NCBI RefSeq assembly: GCF_018100805.1 | Contig: NZ_JAGJEA010000002.1 | Location: 248,001-312,000 of the forward strand | Direction of reading: 5' to 3' | DNA: 64,000 nucleotides | Source: Aquimarina sp. MMG016 | Lineage (GTDB): Bacteria; Bacteroidota; Bacteroidia; Flavobacteriales; Flavobacteriaceae | Shown here: one piece after another, positions 17,653 to 25,474 of the stretch | How the letters are laid out: each line of letters begins with the position of its first letter | How positions within the stretch are numbered: the stretch's first letter is position 1 | Notes under the pieces: generated by a model | The model's input: only the letters and a program-made list of their open reading frames with translations | What the model was told of the DNA's origin: nothing | Databases searched by the model: none | Made by a program: the position numbers and the translations under genes

Positions 17653-18984
17653 ATGAAGAAAATAGCACTGCATTGGAAGATTATGATCGGAATGCTACTA
17701 GGTATAGTATTCGGATTTATAATGACAACAATATCCTGGGGAAAAGGTTTTACTGGTGATTGGATAGCTCCATTTGGAACTATTTTCGTTAATCTTCTTA
17801 AGTTAATTGCAGTACCTTTAATTTTGGCTTCTCTGATTAAAGGAATTTCGGATTTAAAAGATATTTCAAAATTTAAAACTATTGGTGGAAGAACCATAGT
17901 TATTTATATTATTACTACGGTTATTGCCATTACTATTGGTTTATTGATCGTAAATACTACTAAACCAGGTAATGGAATTACACCAGGGACCATAGAAAAA
18001 TTAACCACAGAATATGCTGGCAATGCTAAAATAGCTGAGCGTATTGCTGAAGCAGGAAATCAAAAGCAAAGTGGGCCTTTACAGTTTATAGTAGATATGG
18101 TACCACAGAATGCTGTAAAAGCTATGAGCGATAATAAGATGATGCTTCAGGTTATCTTTTTCTCTATCTTCTTAGGTATTAGCATGCTTTTAGTAAAACC
18201 ATCACAATCAGAGCCTCTTAAGAATTTCTTTGATAGTTTAAATGAAGTGGTACTAAAAATGGTTGATTTGATCATGCTTACAGCACCTTATGCAGTATTT
18301 GCATTATTAGCCAATGTGGTAGTCACTTCAGATGATCCTGACATTTTATTAGCGCTATTGAGATACGCTTTAGTTGTTGTGGCTGGATTATCATTAATGG
18401 TCGTGTTTTACTGTATTTTAGTTTCTATGATTACTAAAAAATCACCACTTTGGTTCTTAAAACAAATTAGTCCGGCACAATTGTTAGCATTTTCTACCAG
18501 TTCCAGTGCAGCGACACTTCCTGTAACGATGGAAAGAGTTGAAGAACATATTGGTGTTGATAAAGAGGTCTCTAGTTTTGTATTGCCAGTTGGGGCCACC
18601 ATTAATATGGATGGAACCAGCTTGTACCAGGCGGTTGCTTCTGTTTTTATTATGCAAGTACTTTGGCCTGAAGGATTGACATTTTCTAATCAAATTACTA
18701 TAGTTCTGACTGCTTTATTAGCTTCTATAGGATCAGCTGCGGTTCCTGGAGCAGGTATGGTAATGTTGGTAATTGTATTAGAAGCTATTGGTTTTCCGTC
18801 AGATAAATTACCAATTGGACTGGCATTAATTTTTGCAGTAGATAGGCCTTTAGATATGATGCGAACGGTAATTAACGTAACAGGAGATGCTACAGTATCT
18901 ATGATTGTAGCAAAATCTGTTGATAAACTAGGTGAACCTCATGTAAAGGAATGGGATGATAATTATGATGGGGAGTTAGGATAA
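17653..18984 (+). CDS. Dicarboxylate/amino acid:cation symporter (DAACS family)
   Basis: This 443-aa GltP/DctA-type inner membrane carrier takes up glutamate, aspartate or C4-dicarboxylates with H+ or Na+. Family marks are the re-entrant hairpin serine motif FSTSSSAATLPVTM (about residue 280), the Na+/substrate motif NMDGTSLYQA, the second hairpin GSAAVPGAGMVML, and DRPLDMMRTVINVTGDA in the last helix, which carries the conserved Asp and Arg that bind the amino or carboxyl group. Which substrate is used cannot be read with confidence. Its 3' end overlaps by 9 nt the convergent LysR regulator gene. Confidence 0.92.
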   Translation: MKKIALHWKIMIGMLLGIVFGFIMTTISWGKGFTGDWIAPFGTIFVNLLKLIAVPLILASLIKGISDLKDISKFKTIGGRTIVIYIITTVIAITIGLLIVNTTKPGNGITPGTIEKLTTEYAGNAKIAERIAEAGNQKQSGPLQFIVDMVPQNAVKAMSDNKMMLQVIFFSIFLGISMLLVKPSQSEPLKNFFDSLNEVVLKMVDLIMLTAPYAVFALLANVVVTSDDPDILLALLRYALVVVAGLSLMVVFYCILVSMITKKSPLWFLKQISPAQLLAFSTSSSAATLPVTMERVEEHIGVDKEVSSFVLPVGATINMDGTSLYQAVASVFIMQVLWPEGLTFSNQITIVLTALLASIGSAAVPGAGMVMLVIVLEAIGFPSDKLPIGLALIFAVDRPLDMMRTVINVTGDATVSMIVAKSVDKLGEPHVKEWDDNYDGELG

Positions 18985-19866
18985 GGTATCCACTTTCCAA
19001 TTTTTTAATAGCTTGAATAATTCCGGATATTCTGATTCTCGCTTAGGGTTCCACATCATAGTAAGCTTAGCTTTCTGTTTAATATTTTTTAGCTCTATAC
19101 TTTTGATAGGAAATTCATGTCCGTATAATGAAGATATGGGTTCTAATGAAATCCCTAATCCGGCTTCGACGAGCCTAAAACTGGTACTTGCAGAATCTGT
19201 TTCATGAACAACCTTTGGTGTAAAACCGGCTTCTACACATATAGATTCTAAAATATGTACATAGTTTGGCCCATCCGATACAGTGGGGAAAATGAATTCT
19301 TCTTTTGAGAAAACAGAAAAATCTTTATAATTGGTTGCATCTACAGGATGTTCTTCTGGTAAAAGAATTACAAAGTTATCAATGTGTAGTATTTTACTTT
19401 TTAGGTTAACAGGAACCATAGGGTTAGTAGCAAAACCAATATCAATTTCATTTTGCTGTAAAGCTAAATACTGATCTCTGTTGTTCATCTCATGTAGAAT
19501 GGTTTTTATACCAGGTATTTCTTCTTTTATCGTTTTTAGGATATTTGGTAAGATGGTTTGCATAATAGAGTGTGTAAATCCAATCCTGATCTCACCAACT
19601 TCCCCATGATGTATATCAGAAGCTTGTTTAGCCATTCGTTCGATTTGAGCAACCAATTTTTTAGCTTCAGTCACAAAATACTTTCCTGCAGGAGTTAGTG
19701 CAACATTGCGCTTATCTCTTTTAAATAGAATTGCATCGATTTCATCTTCTAATTGTTTTATTTGTCTGCTGAGTGCTGGCTGTACAATATTCAATTCTTC
19801 TGCTGCACGAGTGAAATTTAGCTTTTCTGCTAACACTAGAATATTTTTAAGTTGTCGAATATTCAT
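18976..19866 (-). CDS. LysR family transcriptional regulator
   Basis: This 296-aa protein has a winged helix-turn-helix at residues 1-60 (MNIRQLKNILVLAEKLNFTRAAEELNIVQPALSRQIKQLE) and a two-lobed periplasmic-binding-protein-like effector domain from about residue 90 to the end (HGEVGEIRIGF...). LysR regulators usually control the divergent neighbour, here the PLP-dependent decarboxylase 94 nt away, and respond to a small metabolite of that pathway. The effector is unknown. The adjacent amino acid/dicarboxylate carrier could be part of the same regulon; that is inference from proximity. Confidence 0.9.
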   Translation of the reverse strand: MNIRQLKNILVLAEKLNFTRAAEELNIVQPALSRQIKQLEDEIDAILFKRDKRNVALTPAGKYFVTEAKKLVAQIERMAKQASDIHHGEVGEIRIGFTHSIMQTILPNILKTIKEEIPGIKTILHEMNNRDQYLALQQNEIDIGFATNPMVPVNLKSKILHIDNFVILLPEEHPVDATNYKDFSVFSKEEFIFPTVSDGPNYVHILESICVEAGFTPKVVHETDSASTSFRLVEAGLGISLEPISSLYGHEFPIKSIELKNIKQKAKLTMMWNPKRESEYPELFKLLKNWKVDTLS

Positions 19867-19927
19867 TAATGCATTTTTGTTATTAATTTATCAAAAATAA
19901 GTATTTTTTATTATAAATATAGATGAC

Positions 19928-19935
19928 TAATTTTG
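19928..19935 (+). promoter_or_regulatory. Putative -7 box of the decarboxylase gene
   Basis: TAATTTTG matches TAnnTTTG, 25 nt before the ATG, inside the short divergent lysR/decarboxylase spacer, where a LysR site would also be expected. No convincing -33 element is seen. Confidence 0.4.
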
Positions 19936-19960
19936 AACTTAGGAATTAATTTGATTGAAT

Positions 19961-21403
19961 ATGAAAGATTTAGTAGCAAGAAAAAATATCTTAGAAAAAG
20001 CATATGATCCATCTGATTTTAGAGCTATAGGACACCAGATGATTGATTTACTTTCTGATCATCTGGAACGTGTCCAAGTTGATCAGGATCATCCTGTTTT
20101 ACCTTATCAGGACCCTGAGGATATGTTATCGTACTGGCAAAAAGATTTTTCTTCTGATTCTGATATCGCAGATGTATTTCAAAAGATAGTAAAGAACTCT
20201 ATTAGTGTACACCATCCCCGATATATAGGTCATCAGGTTGCAGTACCTGCTTTTATTTCCAGTTTAGCAGGATTGATCTCTGATTTATTGAGCAATGGTA
20301 CAGGTGTCTATGAAATGGGTATGGCAGCCAATGCGATTGAAAAGATTGTTACAGATTTGGTTGCTAATAAAATTGGATACACTAATGAGGCTTCAGGTGT
20401 ACTTACTTCTGGAGGTAGTCTGGCAAATCTGACAGCTTTGTTAGCTGCACGAAAAGCAAAAGCTCCAACAGCTGTTTGGGAAAATGGACATCAGGAAAAA
20501 CTAGCCGTTATGGTATCAGAAGAATCACATTATTGTATTGATCGGGCAGCAAGAATTCTTGGTTTAGGAGAAGAAGGAATTATTAAAGTTCCGGTAGATA
20601 AAAGCTTTAAAATAAATACATTATTATTAGATGAATATTTGCAGAAAGCTCAATCTGAAGGTTTACATATTATAGCCATCATTGGATGTGCAAGTTCTAC
20701 AGCAACAGGATCTTATGATGACTTAAATACGCTCGCGGATTTTGCGGAACAAAATGATCTATGGTTTCACGTTGATGGTGCTCACGGTGCCGGTGTTGTA
20801 TTTTCAGAAAAATATAAGCATTTGGCTGACGGGATTTCTAGAGCAGATTCTGTGGTGATTGATTTTCATAAGATGTTAATGACTCCGGCGTTGAATACTG
20901 GGTTGATTTTTAAGAAAGCTGAAGATGCTTATAAAACGTTTGAGCAGAAAGCACAATATCTATGGGATTCGCAACATACAAAAGAATGGTACAATTCCGG
21001 TAAACGAACTTTTGAATGCACCAAGTTAATGATGTCGATTAAGGTATATGCTATTCTAAAAACATATGGAGAGGAAATATTTGAACAAAATATTGATACA
21101 TTATATGGTTTAGCTTCGGTTTTTGCTCAAATGGTAAAAGAGCGAACGAATTTTGAATTGGCATTAACACCCGAAGCTAACATTATTAATTTTAGATATA
21201 TTAATTCTGATAGAAAAAACCTCAGTACACTTAATGCCGCAATCAGGCAGACTTTGATTACTTCAGGTAAGTTTTATATTGTGCAAACCAGGATAGATGA
21301 CGAGCTATATCTACGTACTACGATTATGAACCCTTTGACCAAGGAAGAGGATTTGCTTGCGCTTTTGGATGAAATAGAACGGATAGCAATTTCATTGGAT
21401 TAA
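19961..21403 (+). CDS. Pyridoxal-dependent amino acid decarboxylase (group II, AADC/DABA type)
   Basis: This 480-aa PLP enzyme starts at the ATG at 19961 (a TTG two codons earlier is less likely). Group II decarboxylase features are HHPRYIGHQVAVPAF near residue 85, GVLTSGGSLANLTALL (cofactor phosphate loop), ESHYCIDRAARILGLG, FHVDGAHGAG (Asp to the pyridine nitrogen) and SVVIDFHKMLMTP with the Schiff-base lysine at about residue 306. It belongs with aromatic-L-amino-acid, tyrosine and 2,4-diaminobutyrate decarboxylases. Substrate is not decidable from motifs. A divergent LysR regulator and a nearby DAACS carrier suggest regulated amino acid uptake and decarboxylation. Confidence 0.88.
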   Translation: MKDLVARKNILEKAYDPSDFRAIGHQMIDLLSDHLERVQVDQDHPVLPYQDPEDMLSYWQKDFSSDSDIADVFQKIVKNSISVHHPRYIGHQVAVPAFISSLAGLISDLLSNGTGVYEMGMAANAIEKIVTDLVANKIGYTNEASGVLTSGGSLANLTALLAARKAKAPTAVWENGHQEKLAVMVSEESHYCIDRAARILGLGEEGIIKVPVDKSFKINTLLLDEYLQKAQSEGLHIIAIIGCASSTATGSYDDLNTLADFAEQNDLWFHVDGAHGAGVVFSEKYKHLADGISRADSVVIDFHKMLMTPALNTGLIFKKAEDAYKTFEQKAQYLWDSQHTKEWYNSGKRTFECTKLMMSIKVYAILKTYGEEIFEQNIDTLYGLASVFAQMVKERTNFELALTPEANIINFRYINSDRKNLSTLNAAIRQTLITSGKFYIVQTRIDDELYLRTTIMNPLTKEEDLLALLDEIERIAISLD

Positions 21404-21531
21404 GGTTTAGCAGAATAGATAAGTGTTTTTGGTATCTTTTTTCCTCAATGACATTCTTTTTATACTTGTATAACGCAACCTATGGCAAAACGTTTCATCT
21501 ATTGTAATAGATAACATCCAATATAAAACAC

Positions 21532-21948
21532 ATGAGACGTCTTTTTTTTATTCCTATATTATTTCTTTTTATAATTTTTGGTTGTAGTAATGATGATGAT
21601 AACTCTAATAACCCATTTAGTTTTGAAATAAATGGAGTATGGAACCTTATCAACGTTCAAGGTGGTTTTGCCGGGGTCGATCAGGATTTTGAAAAAGGAA
21701 CTATTATCTGGACTTTTAATGAATCTACTAAGATGGTAACAATAGCCAATAATACTACCATAACAGGAGTATATTCAGGTTTAGCATCTGGTACCTATCC
21801 ATATTCCATAAATGCTCTTGCTAATACTTCTGCTTTAGAACTAATTGTTAATGAAAATAGCCTGGGAACACTTGCCTTAGTCACACCTCTTATTTTTACG
21901 GTAGATGATCAACCCTTAGATGGCTTTAAAATAACCTTCGAACGTTAA
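21532..21948 (+). CDS. Lipoprotein of unknown function, lipocalin-like size
   Basis: This 138-aa protein has a lipoprotein signal peptide (hydrophobic 4-16, lipobox ending at Cys18) followed by SNDDDNSNN, the acidic stretch common just after the lipid cysteine in Flavobacteriaceae surface lipoproteins. The body (INGVWNLINVQGG..., IIWTFNESTKMVTIANN...) reads as short beta strands and recalls lipocalin-like (DUF4923/META-type) small lipoproteins. The 3' end overlaps the convergent MuiA-like gene by 4 nt. Function is unknown. Confidence 0.7.
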   Translation: MRRLFFIPILFLFIIFGCSNDDDNSNNPFSFEINGVWNLINVQGGFAGVDQDFEKGTIIWTFNESTKMVTIANNTTITGVYSGLASGTYPYSINALANTSALELIVNENSLGTLALVTPLIFTVDDQPLDGFKITFER

Positions 21949-23816
21949 AGGTTTATTCTTTGTTTTCTGGGATATTTTACCTGATAAAAGAATTGTTTTT
22001 CTACCTTTTTATTGGATGAAATATCTAATTTCCATGTTATGATACCTGTTTTGTCATTATATTCTGCATCAGTGGTATTAATTTCATCAAGTTTGATTTC
22101 CTTGTTTTGCGATACAGGTATACGATCTTGTAGTGTTACAAAAACTTTATTTTGTTTGTTGTTCTTAATGCTAATTTTATACCCACGATTAACAATACGA
22201 TTACTACCGGTAAAGGATTTACTTTTAAAATTATCTAATTGCTCACGCTTTATAATGATATTAGGATCTACTCCTAGTGAAATGGTAAGGCTATCTGTTG
22301 TAGCCAGTGGGTCAATATTAGTTTTCCCGGCATAGCTCCCTTCAAAATAAATATTTGCTTCACCAGCTAGTAAATTAAATTGTTCCCAGTTACCCAGTTT
22401 TGCGGTTAAGAATACGTTTTCATTTAATTCTGGTGCTACATAATGCCTATAATCCGCTTTCATATCGAATTTGTCGATTTCTATTATTGTAATATCATTA
22501 TTAGAATCGATACTATATTTCTTTTTGATTTTGAATTTAGTGTTGGTTAATCCTTCTTCTTTAGTTTCTACTACTTGATTATAATCTTCTTTTTCTTTTT
22601 TATTGTTTGCAAAGATACCTGCGACCTTTCCTCTTAAAGAAGAACTATAACCTCTAATCACAACTTCATCCAATACGCTTGAATCTTCTTTTAACTTAAC
22701 ATTCATCAGTGCAGAATGGATAGGAATACTTTCATTATAGAATCCTACATAGGAGTATGATAATTCATTACCACTTTGGATATTGATAGTATATTGACCA
22801 TCAAAATCAGTCGTTACTCCATTATTAGTTCCTTTTTCTATAATATTAACTCCAGGTAAAGGACGCCCTTGATCATCTCTGACAATACCTGTAACCCTTC
22901 TTATAGTTGGATTATATTGATAGGCATTTCTTTTGGTGGCTCTGGCTTTTCTATAATTACCATAGGTAAAGTTTAAGTATTTTGTATTCAGACTTGGTTT
23001 AATATTATTAGTGTTCGGATCACCAGTAGATAAAGTTACTTTTACATTCTTCCAATCCGTACCTGTGTGTTGGTATACATTAGCCTTATAAGCTACATTT
23101 AGAGGTGTTTGGCTATCCTTGGATTTGATATCATAGATCGGAAACCAACCTGCATTAGCTACGTTATATCGTATTTCTAAAATCAAATTTGTCGCTATTG
23201 GAGCATCTAACTTTAGTTTAATTTCACCACGTTGTTCTTTGGTTTGATCATCCAATTTATCAATTTCCTGACTTATACTTGTAATTTGATCTTCTAATTC
23301 GTTGATCTGGTGAGTTATACGATATGTTTCATTTTGTATTTCTACAGAACGCTCACGATAATATGTAGAAATTAATTTTACTTTTTCTAATGAAAGTTCA
23401 ACATTATCACTACTAATACGTTGGTTATTGTCTAATACTTTCTTTTCCTGACTAAGTCCAGCTAATATGTTTTGAAGTGTGTTTTTCTTCAACAATGAAG
23501 TTTCTAATTGATTTCTTAAGGATTCCAGTTCTTCAGAATCTTTTTTCTTTTCGAGGTAATCGATATTAAAATTAATTGATAGAATAGAGGTATTCTTTAA
23601 CCCAGAAACCTGTATACTATTCTCATCTATACCTGGAGAGAGATCGTGTAATACAATTTCATTAGTACCTGGTATCAAATCGATTGAAGCTGTTCTTTTT
23701 ATCTGTGCGCCATTTAGGTATACAGTTACTTCTTCGATAGTGGATTGTTCTTTCTTTCCTGTGTTGGCTGATGCAATTATGGAAAGCATCAGGAGTAATA
23801 GTGTGTAGATTCTCAT
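21945..23816 (-). CDS. MuiA-like DUF4139 protein with inserted carboxypeptidase-regulatory/TonB-plug-like segment
   Basis: This 623-aa protein has a signal peptide (MRIYTLLLLMLSIIASANT). Residues 25-110 form the DUF4140 N-terminal strand domain (VTVYLNGAQIKRTASIDL). A coiled coil follows (about 75-200), then the DUF4139 barrel (ILEIRYNVANAGWFPIYDIK... and the C-terminal VFVTLQDRIPVSQNKEIKL...). Between DUF4139 halves, at about 308-405, lies a CarboxypepD_reg domain (VTGIVRDDQGRPLPGVNI..., DFDGQYTI) that runs into DEVVIRGYSSSLRGKVAGI, very like the start of a SusC-type TonB plug. The protein family is linked by name to mucoidy inhibition, but the biochemical role is unknown. Likely periplasmic or outer-membrane associated. 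Confidence 0.78.
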   Translation of the reverse strand: MRIYTLLLLMLSIIASANTGKKEQSTIEEVTVYLNGAQIKRTASIDLIPGTNEIVLHDLSPGIDENSIQVSGLKNTSILSINFNIDYLEKKKDSEELESLRNQLETSLLKKNTLQNILAGLSQEKKVLDNNQRISSDNVELSLEKVKLISTYYRERSVEIQNETYRITHQINELEDQITSISQEIDKLDDQTKEQRGEIKLKLDAPIATNLILEIRYNVANAGWFPIYDIKSKDSQTPLNVAYKANVYQHTGTDWKNVKVTLSTGDPNTNNIKPSLNTKYLNFTYGNYRKARATKRNAYQYNPTIRRVTGIVRDDQGRPLPGVNIIEKGTNNGVTTDFDGQYTINIQSGNELSYSYVGFYNESIPIHSALMNVKLKEDSSVLDEVVIRGYSSSLRGKVAGIFANNKKEKEDYNQVVETKEEGLTNTKFKIKKKYSIDSNNDITIIEIDKFDMKADYRHYVAPELNENVFLTAKLGNWEQFNLLAGEANIYFEGSYAGKTNIDPLATTDSLTISLGVDPNIIIKREQLDNFKSKSFTGSNRIVNRGYKISIKNNKQNKVFVTLQDRIPVSQNKEIKLDEINTTDAEYNDKTGIITWKLDISSNKKVEKQFFYQVKYPRKQRINL

Positions 23817-24046
23817 ATCGTATCATTTTAGTTACTATACGAAACTACTTTACCTTCAACCCAAATAAAATAATCATTTAGGGAACCAATATTTTGATTG
23901 AGGGAATGAGCTGTGGGATTATAAAATTAAGTTTATAGGAAATAGGGGAAAACACCTATAGTATTTTTAGTGTAAGTCCCCTTACTTAGCATTATCCTTA
24001 TGAATACATTTGGATTATACAATTCACGCTAATAAACTTTGACATT

Positions 24047-24229
24047 ATGAAACGGCTTTTTCTACCTTTGGCTTTAATATCTTTTGCAATTATATGTTTA
24101 GGTATAGTGCATATTGATAATGTAAATAAATTAGAAGCAGAATCAATTAAATTGAGAGAGAAACAACAATCTCAATTAGAATTGATAAAAGAACATAAAA
24201 CTACAGAAACTGAAATTGTAGCTAAATGA
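24047..24229 (+). CDS. Small single-pass membrane protein, copy A
   Basis: This 60-aa protein starts MKRLFLPLALISFAIICLGIVH, one transmembrane helix with basic residues on the cytoplasmic side, followed by DNVNKLEAESIKLREKQQS, a polar helical tail. It would be anchored in the inner membrane with the tail outside, or be a secreted peptide. A shorter paralogue lies 627 nt downstream (24674-24811) with the same MKRLxLP start and the HxDNxNKL junction. The repeated pairing with a DCC oxidoreductase gene shows that it belongs to a duplicated unit. Function is unknown. Confidence 0.6.
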   Translation: MKRLFLPLALISFAIICLGIVHIDNVNKLEAESIKLREKQQSQLELIKEHKTTETEIVAK

Positions 24230-24255
24230 ATGACCGATAGTGATACCATTATCGT

Positions 24256-24450
24256 TGATCAATAAACAATGCTTTAGGTTCTGGAGTTAGGATCATATCG
24301 CTTTCTTTTTTGCTAAATCACTTATATGTTTTTTTGGTAATGATCTCGTAGATCCAATATCTAAAAAATTTAGGAAATACAATAAAAACAAAAAATAACG
24401 GATAATCTACCGACAGCTGTCTTGCTATACTATGTAAGATGGCTTTTGCT
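24256..24450 (-). pseudogene. Decayed C-terminal remnant of a DCC-family oxidoreductase
   Basis: Reading the minus strand gives a continuous match to the last 65 or so residues of the intact DCC protein next door. It contains RQLSVDYPLFFVFIVFPKF versus KQLSAGYPLLFVFIVVPKF, and ends KALFIDQ as the intact copy does. One in-frame stop (TGA, complement of 24318-24320) stands where the intact copy has the Trp of RYRWFGKK. The N-terminal part with the CxxC site is missing. The remnant therefore cannot make the enzyme. Confidence 0.75.
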
Positions 24451-24673
24451 TTTAATAATCAAATATTCTTAGCAGGAAAGAGATATATTTTTATCAAAAG
24501 GATTCTATTAATCAGATTTAATTGCTATTAAAATTATAATTACTACGAATTCTAATTAGATATCTACGAATTCTAGAATTACCGATATAAAACAGCATAT
24601 TCAATATTACTTTTAAACCGTAATAAAAGGATGGTCTTTTTTTGCTCCCGAATTATTTTGATCCCAAGATAAA

Positions 24674-24811
24674 ATGAAACGATTGTTGTTACCCATAATA
24701 TTAATATGTTTTACAATACTTTGTTTAGTATTTGTACATGTAGATAATATGAACAAGTTAGGTAAAGAAATCAGTAAGGTAGATCAATCATATACTAAAA
24801 TTGTTTCTTAG
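24674..24811 (+). CDS. Small single-pass membrane protein, copy B
   Basis: This 45-aa paralogue of the 60-aa protein at 24047 starts with MKRLLLPIILICFTILCLVFVHVDNMNKL, so the hydrophobic helix and the VHxDNxNKL junction are conserved, but the tail is shorter and different. Selection appears to have kept the helix and junction while the flanking DCC copy decayed, which supports real coding. It converges on the intact DCC gene with an 11-nt gap. Confidence 0.55.
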   Translation: MKRLLLPIILICFTILCLVFVHVDNMNKLGKEISKVDQSYTKIVS

Positions 24812-24822
24812 AAAAAAGTTAC

Positions 24823-25242
24823 TTAACTAGCTTGATCAATAAACAGTGCTTTAAGTTCTGGGGTAGGGATCATACAGCTTTCTTTTTTTCCAAACCACCT
24901 ATATCTATTTTTGGCAATGATATCATAAATCCAGTCTCTGAAAAATTTAGGAACCACAATAAAAACAAAAAGTAATGGATAACCTGCTGATAGTTGTTTT
25001 GCGATATGTAATGCAGCTGTTGACTTATGATAATAAGCTTCTCCGGGATTAATCAATAAGATCGAATCTATCCTAGAAATATCAATACCTCTATCTTTAA
25101 TTAATTCCTGACCAATTTCACTTTGTAACGAAGCATACCTGAAAACATCTTTTTTATCACGCTTAATAATAAAATTCACCGCGTTATTACATAAATTACA
25201 TACTCCATCAAATAATATAATTTTTTTCCCTTCTTGAATCAT
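24823..25242 (-). CDS. DCC1-like thiol-disulfide oxidoreductase family protein
   Basis: This 139-aa DUF393/DCC-family protein opens with IILFDGVCNLCNNAVNFIIKRD, where Cys15-x-x-Cys18 is the predicted redox pair and the DGxCxxC motif gives the family its name. The second half holds a hydrophobic segment (SAGYPLLFVFIVVPKFFRDWIYDIIAKNRYRW) that may lie against or in the membrane, then CMIPTPELK near the C terminus. Family members are thioredoxin-like, and the partner is unknown. It is the intact copy of a duplicated unit whose other copy is a remnant at 24256-24450. Confidence 0.85.
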   Translation of the reverse strand: MIQEGKKIILFDGVCNLCNNAVNFIIKRDKKDVFRYASLQSEIGQELIKDRGIDISRIDSILLINPGEAYYHKSTAALHIAKQLSAGYPLLFVFIVVPKFFRDWIYDIIAKNRYRWFGKKESCMIPTPELKALFIDQAS

Positions 25243-25474
25243 ACTACAAAGATACTATGAAAAACGAACTCATAAATAATGATTATGAATTTGTTAAGAA
25301 TCAGTGTTTTGAACAGGTGTTTAAAAACATATGTACAAAATGATACGGTAAAGGATTACAGCTCGAAAAATTACAATTCATTAAAAATATTTATGATTCA
25401 GATATAAAACATAAATAAAAATAAATGAAAAGCTCTTCAGATATTTGTAGTATGAATTCTAAAATTTAAAACCA

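Larger units (their letters stand above)
24047..25030. repeat. Diverged tandem duplication: membrane peptide + DCC oxidoreductase
   Basis: Two units follow each other. Unit A has the peptide gene at 24047-24229 and a DCC remnant at 24256-24450. Unit B has the peptide gene at 24674-24811 and an intact DCC gene at 24823-25242. The DNA from 24256 aligns with that from 24833 for nearly 200 nt at about 80 percent identity by eye, with few gaps. Gene order and orientation (peptide on plus, DCC on minus, convergent) are the same in both. Confidence 0.75.

Noticed and set aside
25257..25343. 28-codon open frame between the DCC gene and icd
   Set aside because: No signal, helix or motif, AT-rich spacer, and no partner copy. 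Chance is the simplest reading.
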